Source: Gigantopelta aegis
Lineage: Eukaryota; Mollusca; Gastropoda; Neomphalida; Peltospiridae
DNA: 64,000 nt
Assembly: GCF_016097555.1 (NCBI RefSeq)
Contig: NC_054702.1
Location: forward strand, 68,138,463-68,202,462
Direction: 5' to 3'
Part shown: positions 7,993 through 19,918 of the stretch, piece after piece
Numbering within the stretch: the stretch's first letter is position 1
Layout: each line of letters opens with the position of its first letter
Notes under the pieces: model-generated
The model's database searches: none
Told to the model about the DNA's origin: nothing
What the model saw: only the letters and a program-made list of their open reading frames with translations
Program-made: the position numbers and the translations under genes

Positions 7993-10900
7993 TTAATAGC
8001 CATAAGGAAGAGTGTCCAAATTGTCTTGAATGACACGCTTGTTGTACACTATCTTGTACTTTTTCTCTTCAACTTTGTTGTAAATTTTTCTCTTCCTTTT
8101 TTCTCGTGAAATTTTGGATGGGTTCGTCACTGTAAGGGTAGCATCTCTTGTGGGTGACAAGACTATCTCACGGATAGCTTCAAAGTTGATGAGCTGTGCA
8201 TTGGCATAGTTTAAGGAAAAACCTCGCACCTTGCACACTTCTGAGCCTTTATTGGTTCTGTAGCCATAATTTTTTGGACCACCAGAAACAAATTCGGTGA
8301 TAAACTGACCATCCAATTCGTCAGTCAGTTCTCCGAGATAATCTCCCAGAGGGGGCTGACAGTCTCCAGGTCTTGCCACGAAAATGACCGAGTCCGTGTC
8401 GTAATACAACACATTTTCACCCAGCTGTTCCAACACACTGTAAGCTTCAATCTTGCCCATGAAGTGATAAACGTTGCCAGAAAAACATTGGTTTTTAAAT
8501 CTTCTGGGATGAAGGTGGACTTGTGTTGATATTCAAGCTGCAAAATGGTTTCTGTCAACACGTGGAAATCGATGATGTCTTTGGTGGGATCTGCCAACAT
8601 CTGGAACAAAACGTCTGCATTGTTTTCGTGGATGAAGGCAGACTGCTTCATATTCAGACGATGACCATACTTCCCCCAGAAACTGTTCAGACACAGTTTA
8701 GCCAGCGAACGAAGTCCCGGATTCTTTGTGATTTTGTTTCGGTCCAGCTGTATGCCCTCTTTGTCTCTGTACTGGCTAATATATGTGTCTTTGTCTTCCT
8801 CAGTTATACACCATTCGGACCATCCACTGGCTTCTTGTTTTAGCTTGAGAAAGGTGTTTATGTACTTGGCAAAGAGACCACCGTCACGTGTTGTTGGATT
8901 GTACTGTGTTGTTTCAGGCCAATGGTAGACCTCGTAGACTCTGATGACTTGGTAGCCCTTTTCCATGGCTTTAAGAATTTCTGGTATGCACCAGGTTCCA
9001 ATGATGTTCCTCTCTTCATCCAAATGATGGCATGGTGTTTGTAGTTCCTGATCCGAACAGGTTCTGCACAAAGGAAATTTGAGTTTTCCATTGGAACGGT
9101 AAGGCAGAACAGAATGGTACAGTTTTCTAGGAGGGGCAACTTTCACCTTAGCGATTCCAAAGTATTGATGCAGTGGCTTGAAATCCTTGTGTATGATTTC
9201 AGGATGTCCCACGGGATACTGACAATATTTGTTAACCCAAGGGTATAGAGACGTGAAATCCACATACTTGACTTCTTCTCGTTCCTTGACTTTGTAGTGT
9301 AACGTGCTGGCATTCGTTCTTCCTCCAAAGCATGAATCTCTGGGATTTAGTTGGTCTTGAAGATCTAACGAGTTCACAAACTGTGACAGTTCTCAGTTGG
9401 ATTTCAGAAGATGGTTAAACTCGTGTTCCCAGATTTCGATGACTTTGTATCCTTTCACTTTCAGTTCTTCTCTCTTTCTACAGGTTAGGGCATACAGTTC
9501 TTCAATGGATTGATTGGTTCTAGGATGGATGGTGTTAGAACGCTCGTGTGGGAAGCAGTGTCGACAGCCGTGCCACAAGCAGCCATGGAATTCAAAGGCC
9601 GTGTTTGTCTTAGCACAGAAACCATCCAGTCGGTAATGAGTTCCTGGTACCTGATGTTCCCCTCCATTGAGTGCATGCTGTATCTGGTACTTGTTCTGAT
9701 TTTGGTGTTGAACCCATTCCAACCACTGGATGGACACTCTGCTGAACTGATCTTTTTGGATGTATCCCTCACTTGAAACTTGAGCAATGGGACTGGGTAC
9801 AGTTTCAGACTCGAAGATGGTCATCCCACGATCTCTCAACTCTTCTTCCGTCAGCCATAAATCAGGTTTCACCTTGATGGATCCATCCTCATTGACCGTC
9901 ATCCAGTCTGTGATTTTCTGGGTGTCTGTAAGTTTGACATGCTGATGTTTCTTGAGAAAATTGCTTTGAAAGATGCCCATACATACCGAGGCAATGGTGA
10001 TGTACTGGGCAAACGGATCGATGCCATTGATGTAGGTGACAGCTTTGGTATCGAGGTCTATCTGTTTTTCACCAGTGGCTTCCAGCATCAGAGCTTGAAA
10101 TTTTAAGCAGGCTTCTCTGAGAACAGCGACGTCAGAGACACAGTATTCCCTCATCTCTTTCTGAAAGTCGAACATTCCCTGTTGTTCAGCATGCCACTTA
10201 AGAAATGTTGATCTCTCCTTGGATCCCATGTAATTGACACCATACATGTTAGGTTCGGGAAACGGTCCACGATAATTCTGGTTTCCTATGGTGTTAAAAT
10301 AATGGGGAAAGTATCCCTTCTTCAGTTCCGTCAAACCAAATGCCTTGGGGAAAGCAGCCAGCTTCATGGGGAGAAAATTCAAGCTGTCAATAATCCTGAT
10401 GTTAAGTCCTCTCTCCACTTGCAGGTACATGATTTTTGATCCATTGTAAATGATTTTTTGTGGATACATCGACTGGTCAATCATGTATTCCAGAAGAAAG
10501 TAGGCATCGTAGGCCTTGTTATTATGGGCGATAGCCGTGACATCTTTGTGGTCGTCTTGGAACAGCCATTGGCATAACCGAATGTGGGCTCCATCGCCTC
10601 GAAAGATGACTTGTCGAAATCCACAGGTCTGTTCACATGGTTCCTTCAGGAAATTCTTCTTCTTGTCTCGTTTGTTACAGCATGGACACCTTGACCCGCA
10701 TGCATGACATTTGGATGTTTCTGTGACTGGTTCGTGTTTGCACACTTCACAGGCCATCTGTGCCACCAGGTAGTTTGGCACGTGTTGTTGTTTGCCACAC
10801 CACGATTGCTGACAATGTTGACACCGAGACTGATGACTGCAGTTGTCTCCTGCACAGGTTAGGCAGACTCCACTAGGCAGGTAACCTTCCTGGCATTGAA

Positions 10901-12814
10901 GTAATTCATCCTGATGGCATTCGAAATCGTAAAAAATGAATTTTGTGTGGACCTCAATGTGTTCTTTGGGAGGCTGGTAGCAAAGATGACCTTGGTCCAC
11001 ATAGTTGTTACAGCAGGGACATTTCCATTCCCCACAGGTGTGGAGTTTAGGATCCCTCTCGCTTCTGTCGAGCATCTTTTTGCAGATGGTACATTTCCAA
11101 AAACTCTCACACTTGGAGGGGATGGTGCGTCCTTTGTTGTCTTGCTTTTGTTGTTTGTGACGTTGAAAGCATTCCGGCGATCGACAGGTCACGTGGCAGT
11201 GACGACACGACATCTGGGCTTCGGTTTCGGGACAGTTCTGGCTATGACATACGATGCAGGTTAATGAGCACGAATGGTATAATTTGTTATTGTATGGTTT
11301 CAAACAATGTTGGCAAAAGTAGGATGCCGAAAAAAATCCAGTGATGTTGGCAATGGCGTGAAAATGGGGTGTTGGCTGCTCCACAAAATATAGAAAGAGT
11401 CTGGGTACCTGTGACATCTGGTCGCCCACTTCGGTACTGATCACGAGGATTTGGCATCCCAAGACTTGTTCAAAGGCAGGAATGTCATTCAAACTGCATG
11501 GACGATTGGTGGGTACTCCTGCCAGTGCACACAGTTTCAGTGCCAGTTTTTTCTGTTCTCCTCGATTCTTATTTCTTAAGTTTTGAAATATGATATTGGA
11601 CATTTCTTGTGATGCATGATCAAGTCGATGAGCGGTGTCTTGGGGTAAGGACCACCCACGAGCTCTTGCCAATCTTTGCTCGAGATGCAGTTCAGTTTGG
11701 CCCAGGCAACGCCGATGGCACGGGACATGCACAGGTCGTCGTCATTCACGATTTCGACTAGTGATCTTTTCATGTGAACCGAATTGTCAGGTCCACTGAG
11801 ATTGGTCAGTGTGACGTCAGATCTTCCGCCTCTCGGGATTTGTATGGTACCGACTTGAATGCTGAAAGATGTGTCCAGTGGTAAATCTTCGTTGCTCTGG
11901 AGTACTTTCTCGATGTGTCCCAAGATGACGTCAGCATTCAGTTCGGATAGCGGTTGTAGGGGTACGACGATCGGTGAATTCAGGGCATCGTGATGGACGA
12001 TCACACGTCCAAGGTCGCTGCCTTGTAGATCGATGGTGGCTTCTTTGAGAACGTCTTCAAACATGACATGCAGATCGTGGTGTAAATCTTTGAGTTTTTT
12101 CCCTTTCCACTGCTGGTCAAACTTTATGTGGTAGGTCGTGTCGACTGCCGATGTTTTCTTGTGCGTCCTCGTACCTTTCTTTGTAAATGCGTAGGGAGTA
12201 GATGGTGCTTCAGTGGTCACTGGAGCGGTAGCAGCAGCAACAGGACCGATCCCTCCAACTTGATTGATGGTACCCTGGCGTTTCAATGGTGGCTCTGACG
12301 ATGTAGATGGCAGTGGAGATGGTGTCGACGATGGTCTCTGTGCACACTGTAGTCTATGCTTCATTAGATCGGGCATTCTTCTGAACATGGCATTGCAAAA
12401 CGAACATGGCAGACCTTTTCCCTGTTTAACGTCGTCGGCTTCTTCAGAGGTAACCATAGGTTCTTCTGGTTGCCATTCCCCGTCGTCAATACAAATTCTG
12501 GCCAGTTCGTCATAGGATGGATTCCAATGTTCGTCACACAGTTTGATCAGGTCGTCGTATTCCTCAGGTGTTAATGGAGACCATAAGTCTTCGACCTCGA
12601 GGGCAGGAGGAGTCTCCAACGCAGTGGCTTCTTCTGATTGTTCCATCTCCATCGCAGCGGCTTCTTCTGATTGTTTAATTTCCTGACATAGTAGCTCTAC
12701 GAGTTTTAAATTCACGTATTCGTCGTTTTCCAGCCCATATTGCTTAGCCCAGGCAAGCAAGTCGTCGCTGCTCGTGAACGAATCCACCGTGGCGTTGATG
12801 GCAAAGCGATCCAT
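7993..12814 (-). CDS. Polinton protein-primed DNA polymerase B region
   Basis: The region covers the family B polymerase with its long N-terminal extension. In protein order: an N-terminal part with a C2H2-like finger (CSFCNAMFRRMPDLMKHRLQC), many CxxC pairs, exonuclease motifs (FYDFECHQDE, AHNNKAYDAYF, YCVSDVAVL), then polymerase motifs A (DFTSLYPWVN), B (KLCLNSFWGKYG) and C (YYDTDSVIF). An REELKVKGYKVIEIWEHE segment before the polymerase domain is also typical. This enzyme would copy the element with protein priming at the TIR ends. The region is broken as it stands. Confidence 0.9.
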
Positions 12815-13690
12815 CTAAAAAAAACAAAATACAGGCCTATGGGAGAGGGGGGTTCTTTTAGGTCAATATTGAGGGGCATTATTGAGCAAAGACCCCCAGG
12901 AATTATTTTTGTAACATTTAAAAATAACCCATTGACACCCCTACTGGCTCGTAGTGTGCAGAAATACGTTTTTAGATTAGGTCAAAGGTTTTGTCATACA
13001 TCAGACCTAGTGTTTCGCATAAAATAGGATATTATAGTCATGCTATGAAGAAAATGTATGATTGGCGAAAAACAGGTATCTGTCAGATATACATGTTTAT
13101 TTGTGTGACGAGCAATTCCTTAGAAATTTCAGATCACAAGGTTACTATTTATGTACGTGCTTATTCACGTTGTCACCTTAACTATACGTGTGTGTTAACT
13201 TTACGTCATCGAGATCAGAAATAATAATTTTAATTTTTTCATATATTACACCTTAAAAACACTACTCTTGAGTATATATTTTAAATTGATATTTTAAATT
13301 ATTAATATTGCTTGTCATTCTTTTATTTCAAAATCACAATCTAATGAATGTAATTTTTTTTTTTATATGAACTGTTACAAAGTATAACATGTGACACGCT
13401 TAGCACTGATAGCAGTCAGAGACGGATCCCTGGGGTGTGCAACCTGAGGGGTGCTGTCGAAGTACTGTCTTTTTTGGGGGGAGAGGCCCTGGTCACAGGG
13501 ACCATGGTTTACTCGAATTTATTATAATATTGTAGGGTATCACAGGAAGTTTGTATTTTATTTATAAATAATTTGTCCCCTCCCTGTTGCTGCTTGGAAA
13601 GTGTAATTATGAAGAAAAACAATTCTCATTTGGTCAGAGAGATTCAAGGTTTCTAGGTCATTGACCTAGTTCCTCAGTAGGTTACTGGAA
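12815..13690. other. Non-coding stretch of the Polinton right arm
   Basis: AT-rich sequence after the start of the leftward gene block. No gene or clear repeat is seen. It separates the polymerase block from a candidate promoter near 13700. Confidence 0.5.
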
Positions 13691-14332
13691 CAATGATGGG
13701 TATAAATTCAAACACATTTTTTTGTTACAACAGATCAACATGGATACCTTCAATGACAACACGTGAGTTTAAAAATTATTTATGATATATACATTTTGAT
13801 AAACTAATATATAAAGAAATATTTACTGCTTTGATTCTTTATTTTTGGCAAAATTACAGTTAGGTAAATCATGTAAAATTTATCATTTTAAAATCAGTAT
13901 TGTTTTGTTCCAGTACAAATTATTTTTACATCAAAAGTTGAGTTTAAAAATCCCATTCACGTTAAAAGTTATAAATGTCTTTTCTTTTTTAGAATCGACC
14001 AGTTTGACCTGGAGGGGTTTCTGGACCGGTGGAGGTTAGGGCCTCAACGAGTCCAAAAAATTGGACTCGAGTACTCGTTTGTCAAACTCGACCCGGACCC
14101 GAGTACCCGGCTTTTATACGAGATGATAATAAAACTAAGGAATAACGTTTAAAAAAAGAAAGAAAGAAGGCATTATCGTGTATCCCAAATATAGTTATAT
14201 TTGACATAGTAACCAGTACTCACAATCAAGATAATATATACCTTAAGTCCTGAATGTGTTTAATTTATCCATAAGTCATGTAATCGTGTTTTTTTTAAAC
14301 ATAATTTCGTACACATGACTTAAATCATTCAT

Positions 14333-14490
14333 TGAAGTGGCGCATTGATCAATCGGAACACCTCGTCACTTTCCGCTACGTTACAAGAAATGTACGAGTT
14401 CCGAATGAGGTGGCGCATTGATCAATCGGAACACCTCGTCACTTTCCGCTACGCTACAAGAAATGTGCGAGGAGTTCCGAATGGCGCATT
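14333..14490. repeat. Two-copy direct repeat in the hAT left part
   Basis: A ~70-bp unit beginning GTGGCGCATTGATCAATCGG occurs twice in a row, with few differences and a third partial copy of its start (GGCGCATTGAT near 14482). Its place inside the left end suits hAT subterminal binding repeats, though the units are longer than usual. Confidence 0.75.
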
Positions 14491-15232
14491 GATAGAATTA
14501 TTCAGTTTATATCAGTGGTTTTGATTGGTTTCAAATGTGACGTCATTAATTTATTCACAAATTGGTTGATACTACGACGATCAGATTAAAGGAACAGTTC
14601 CGAGTTTTCAACCGAAGCATGAGTCCCCCACCCACACCCACACAAACACCCAACAAAATAAACCAAATCCTATTTGTGATACAATTTCTTATTGTAAGTA
14701 ACATCTTTTAAATATTATGGATTGTATCAATAAATACAAAATGGAGTTAATAGGAAGTATTCATTTCAAATTTCGTGTGGCGGTTGAAAGAACAAATACG
14801 CACGAAATTATCTTTGGCAAAAATAGACTTCAAGCTCGTACAAAACATTTAGGTTACCAGAAAAGTGTATTGTATTATTATTAAACTTTCAAACCTGTTG
14901 CAATGGCTACAAACTCAGTGCAGCCCTTTAATACTAAAATGTTTGCTAATTAAAACATGATAATACCCGTAGACATTTTTAGTTTCACAAAAACAATATT
15001 TATTGCAAGGAAGCATTTATTTGGCAAATAAAACACAGGAAAACTGTGAAATGTCTCCCCCTCCCCCACAACATCCAAACAAAACCGAAAACCAACAACG
15101 AATTATGAGCTTGTACTACAGAAAAAGTTCAAATTTGTTTAACTGTAAAACTCAATAATAAACATAAACTGAATAGTGTGATATTTAACTGACATCACTC
15201 TGCGTCTTTGGGTGGCAAATATAGCTATTTAG

Positions 15233-17063
15233 CTATTCGTTGTCGCTTTCAGAGAACAAACTAGGTAACTCTGGTAAAGCTGGTGCACTTTTATCTTGCT
15301 GAACTTGTGCTGTTTCACCGGTCTTTTGTTCCTCTCGGTCATGAATTAACTCCAACTTCACACCTGCTGCAAAAGGAGTCGTATTTGAAATCACAACTGT
15401 TGCTTTTTGAAGTGGACCTCGTATGTTCTTATTTAGGAATATAATTGCATCTGCTGTTTTGGAATCGAGTACTGCTCGCTGTCTAGTTACGGTGAGACCT
15501 GCAGCAGAAAAGGCACGCTCGAATGGCACACTTGTACCGGGGATACAAAGGAATTGCTGTGCCAAGACTGCCATCCTTGGAAACGCAGACGCATTTTCTT
15601 TCCACCAAGCTAGCGTTCTAGACTTGAGGTGAGTGGGTGCTTGTACCTTGTTTGGTGCGCTGAGGAAGTCTAAATATTCCTGTCGTGCATCTCTGTCCAT
15701 TTCAGTTTCGTCTGATATCTCAATGATGTCTCCCATTAGAAAAGACATGGCACTTTCATTTTCACAGAATTTATATTTTTTCAGTGGTGGGCCTGATGAC
15801 TGGGGTTCTTCCTTGATATGGACAGAATCACTGGACAAGAGTGGATCCTCTGTGGTAGCATGAATTGGACTGTTTGTGTCTGGTCTGTTGTCAGTGTGTT
15901 CTTGCTGCTGCAACAGTTCTACCACATGGTCTTGTAGTTCTTCTCTCTGCTTGTCGGAGAGGAACCGTAGGTTCTTGTAGCATGGATCCACTGCAGTGGC
16001 AATCATAGAGGGTGTCATCCAGAAAGCATCTTTCAGAAGACGAGACTTAAGACCACTGGCAATGGTAGTCTTCATTTCGGCCACAACGTTTGTATCCAAC
16101 TCCAATACCACTAGATGTTTATTGATGAGGCCAAAAATGAGAGGGTACACACCAGATGAGGTGGGGAAGTCTTCACCGCATAATACCTCAGAGTCGCAGA
16201 GACAATTGGCTTGAGAGCAACAATCAACAATTCCATTATGGTCCAGTAGTTGTCTCTAAGGTTTAAGTCCTTGTGTTTTTTAAACATTTCATTATGCAGG
16301 ACAGCGACAATGTGAGTGTGCAGATCCGTCAAACGTTGTAGCATGAAATAGACGGAGTTCCAACGTGTCACTACGTCCGTAATTAACATGCTTAGTGGCT
16401 TTTCCGAGTTTCTTCTGGTGGTTTTCCAGTTCCTGTGTAGCAAGAGTAGATTTAGAAAAAAATGCCACAAGTTTGCGAGCATGCATTAGCATATTTTCAA
16501 TTGCTTTTATTTTTAGCCCATCTTGAACTCCAAGTTGGAGTGAGTGTGCAAAGCAGCGAATGTGTGGATATCCAGCTAACATTGCTGCAAGTGACATATT
16601 GCTAGCGTTGTCTGTAGTAAGACCAGCTATTTGTTTCAATGCCGAATTCCTCCTGGATGGATTTTAGAACAGTGGCAATGTTCTCGGCAGTGTGGCGTTC
16701 AGCAACATGACGCGTTGCAAGTATACATGATTCCAGTGACCAGTCTGTGAGATAATGTGCTGTCACTGTGATGTACCCTTGAGTGGCAACACTTGTCCAC
16801 ATGTCAGTGGTTAGAGCAACAAATGGAACTGACTGCAGTGTGGATTTGAGTTGTGCTTTGCAATCTTCAAACTCTTTAAATAAATAGTTGCGTAATGTAG
16901 TTGGACACAGGACTTGATAATTAGGGTTGAGTGCTTCGCAAAAATACACGAATCCTTTACCATTAACACTATTCAGTGGTCGCAAATCACGTACACACAT
17001 CATCATCGCCTTTTTTGTAACAGTTTCGTACCACTGCCTGTCTGCCGGTTTACGACTTTTCAC
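15233..17063 (-). pseudogene. hAT transposase (ZBED-like), broken
   Basis: The sequence reads through at least four overlapping pieces in different frames: 16602-17063, 16292-16639, 16111-16482 and 15233-16150. They show VALTTDMWTS, the GLTTDNASNM catalytic region, SHC/RWNSVYFMLQRL, and the C-terminal dimerisation block PGTSVPFERAFSAAG..TVTRQRA. The piece order matches ZBED1/4-like hAT transposases. At least three frame changes make it inactive as read. It starts only ~47 bp inside the right end, leaving no room for a BED finger or promoter, so its 5' part is probably lost. Confidence 0.88.
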
Positions 17064-17837
17064 GGCAAATTGACTCGTGCCCGAGTACTCGAGTACTCGT
17101 GGAGACCCTAGTGGAGGTAAGATTTTTGTTATAGCTCACTATCGTCATAGTTGATATTTTTTTTTAATTTTACACCATGTTTTATGTTCCACACGGCGAT
17201 GTTCGGTTATTGATACAATATACACGGCTTTCATCAATGCTTGTATTTTTATGTAATTTTTGTATATTTCCAGTGACGAATATTATGCCACCACCACCAC
17301 CGCAGCAGCAACCATCACCACCACCACCACCACCGCAGCAGGCACCATCACCACCACCGCCTCCACCACCCCAACTGCCGCCGCCACTGTCACCTACCCT
17401 ACACTGAGGGCTATGTTAAACCCACAAAACACTGATATGTAAGTATGTTTACTAAAAACACACTACCTTACTGTTCTTGTAAAACCGTGCTGGTTTGTTT
17501 TTGTTGCTTTTTATATAATTAAGAAATTAATGTCCAATGGATGATATTTGTCATAGGGACGTCAGAATTAATCTGAGTCGGAGTGGGTATGGGGATGTTC
17601 TCTATACCACTACAATGTCTAGACATGATTTTATTGATTAAAATGGTATTAAAGTGAGAATCGTGCAATTATTACATATATATAAAGCTGAAATTTTCAG
17701 GAATATTAACGTTTTTGAGAGCGATTGCATCAAATTTGAAAAACTATTTCTTTTTCTTTTTTTCCAGGGACAGAAGACAAATCATGAACGAATTGGATAG
17801 TTTGATTCTTCAAATTGAAGAAATAAAAAAAAACTAA

Positions 17838-19600
17838 CTCGTTAAAAAAAATAATAAAAAATAATAATAATAATAATAACAGGTTTATGGGTATGATGCC
17901 TTGTCATTGACACTAATCGGGGCACATTCGCATATATTTGTTATTAACAATTCGACTGAACCAGCCTTTACGTGACCTACGATTCGCCCGCTATCCTGTC
18001 AACGCCAGGTGTATTATTTGTGTCGACAAAGGTCAACGCTCTAGATTAAACAAATATTTTTTTCAGGAAATAAGTGTATTTATGATTTAAAAACATTTAG
18101 CGGATGAGCATTTGTAATTGTGTTGTAATATCCCGTACTACAATATGTCGATAACACAACCGTGTTACAAGCCAGGCGCAGATCCCGGGTGGGGGGAGTG
18201 GTGGGATGACGCTGACAGTCATTGCTCGCACTATCATTTTGGCTTCGGTCATTATCCCATGTTTATATGTTAAATTTAAATTATTTTGTTGAAGTATTCA
18301 ACCGGCACGTAAACGGTGTTGTCTAATCAGTATCGAATACCATTTTAGCATGGGACCCTGGTAAGTCAAGGTACTTAATAATTGTATTAATATATTTTTA
18401 AACTGCTTTGTAAATTTATTATAATTATTAATCAAATAAAAAATTTAATTGTTACTTGAACCAACAATGCAGAAAAATATACATATTTGATGTAATCAAA
18501 AGTACACACGTGCTTACAATCGGTCTACCCCCGCCCACTAAACGAAAAAACACGATTCGTGTTATTTACTATGTTCAAGAATAGAAGCGCAAAACGTTAT
18601 AAAAACAAAGTATATAGCTGCAATTTGCTTGGTTGAATTTATATCTTAAAGAAATCAATAAAAAAAGAACTGTTTTTATGAAAAACATTATTGATTTAGC
18701 GGTCAGCAGATTGTTACGTGATGTTTAAAAAATAATGCTTGCAAGATAAGGTGGGACAAACTTCTGTTTTGTTTTTTAAATAGGTTTGATTATTTCTAAT
18801 TGTATTGATCTACATCTTAGTTTACGTTTTCAAATTTTAGCGCCCTTATTTGCTTGCATGAAAAAACGATTGACGTGTGACCTCACATTTTTACTGACGT
18901 CACTCACTAATGCGTAAAAATAAACATGCAGACACTTCGATAGATATTTTGGGCATGATCGCCATAAATTACGAAAACTACAAATGTTTTAATTGTCATA
19001 CGGGTCATGTGTTTTTGACCTATTTTGGTTCCTGTGTAGAAAAACTAATTTTTAAGATAAAATGTAATAAGTAATTGGATATACATAAAAGTTCTTAGCT
19101 ATTTGACTGTCTACACATCTTACTGTGAGACTTAGAACGTAAACAAACGGTAGGTGGTGTATTACTTTAAAAAGAGGTGAAATCCTAAATGACACGACTT
19201 AATAGAGACGACGACTCAACAGGGGTGAGAGTATAACACGTTTTCTGTCTATAATGTTTGAATGACGTCAGTCTTTGAATGACGTTGCATACAAGAACAA
19301 CTGCTTCCGTTTTCAATGTAAAATTGTTATTTATTTCACCGTGTTTGAAGAAAGAACGATTTTCAAAAAGTACCATTTGTTAAAACGTTATATTTGTCCA
19401 CCACTGCAAACACATAGATCTTCAAACTAAATCAGTATAAGAAAATTAACTTACTATTTTCAGATGAAGTCTTGATCCAGTCGATTTCTAACTGACAAAA
19501 TCTCTCAAAATTATCCAAACGAATCTTCTTTCTTCTAACAATGACGAAATATCTCAAACGAATCTCCTAACAATGACGTAGTAGATGTGATCGAATAACA
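17838..19600. other. Non-coding stretch of the Polinton right arm
   Basis: AT-rich with an (AAT)n tract near 17850-17880. A short two-copy repeat built on CAAACGAATCT and CTAACAATGACG lies at 19516-19580, just inside the right TIR. No gene is recognised. Confidence 0.5.
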
Positions 19601-19918
19601 ATCGTTTTCGGCGAGCGAATGACAATTAAACGTATCTAGCCTTTTTATACTCTTTCGTGCCAGTCTAAGTAGGTCAGGGTCGGGTCAGTAAGACGTTGCA
19701 CACGGCACAGTAGGCCAGTCTAAGTAGGTCAAGGTCAGTCTAAGTAGGTCAGGGGCCGGTCTAAGTAGGTCAGAGTCGGGTCAGTATGACGTTGCACACG
19801 GCACAGTAGGCCAGTCTAAGTAGGTCAGGGCCGGGTCAGTAGGACGAGGTCCCGTGACGTCATCAAGGTCAAGGTCACGGAAAGTAGGTCATGGCGCCAT
19901 ATAGGCCTTGGTACTACT
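19601..19918 (-). repeat. Right terminal inverted repeat of the Polinton
   Basis: 318 bp, inverted relative to 289-618. It has more copies of the GTAGGTCA/AGTCTAAGTAGGTCA block but fewer CRE-bearing blocks than the left arm. Confidence 0.93.
19640..19649 (-). promoter_or_regulatory. TATA box in the right TIR, pointing inward
   Basis: CCTTTTTATA on the + strand is TATAAAAAGG on the minus strand, the mirror of the box at 569-578. It would drive leftward transcription into the right arm. Confidence 0.55.

Larger units (their letters stand above)
14037..17110 (-). mobile_element. hAT DNA transposon nested in the Polinton
   Basis: The ends are TAGGGCCTCAACGAGT and the inverse of TAGGGTCTCCACGAGT, followed inside by GAGTACTCG blocks. 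The 8-bp GTGGAGGT lies at 14029-14036 and again at 17111-17118, the exact duplication length of hAT elements. The left end also has a small hairpin (GAGTCCAA/TTGGACTC). Length is 3,074 bp. It inserted after the Polinton was in place. Confidence 0.95.
13701..17837 (+). other. Candidate intron-bearing gene in the Polinton right arm
   Basis: TATAAATT at 13701 is followed 39 bp later by an ATG at 13740. Four short exon-like blocks follow, near 13740, 13993, 17274 and 17768. Their edges carry good splice signals (GTGAGT, GTAAGA and GTAAGT donors; TTTTTTAG, TATTTCCAG and TTTTTCCAG acceptors). The third block is a threonine/alanine-rich (ACC/GCA) tract and the last is a short helix-like end rich in E, L and K. 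The nested hAT lies at the edge of the second block. No family is recognised. Whether this is a Polinton gene or captured host sequence cannot be told here. Confidence 0.5.
289..19918 (+). mobile_element. Polinton/Maverick element, nearly whole
   Basis: The element is 19,630 bp long. It starts AGTAGTACCAAGGCC and ends with the inverted form of that sequence. GTTATG lies directly on both sides (283-288 and 19919-19924), matching the 6-bp duplication typical of Polintons. Rightward genes in the left part are integrase, a small membrane protein, two capsid proteins, small proteins and a protease. Leftward genes in the middle are small proteins, a packaging ATPase and DNA polymerase B. The right arm carries little coding sequence and a nested hAT transposon. 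The perfect duplication, closely matching TIR tips and many long reading frames suggest a fairly young copy. It is a fossil with roughly four to six breaks plus the nested insertion. Confidence 0.95.

Noticed and set aside
17177-17407. Proline-rich open frame (PPPPQQQPSPPPP)
   Set aside because: It starts before a strong splice acceptor and reads the repeat in a different frame from the block that fits the surrounding splice phases.
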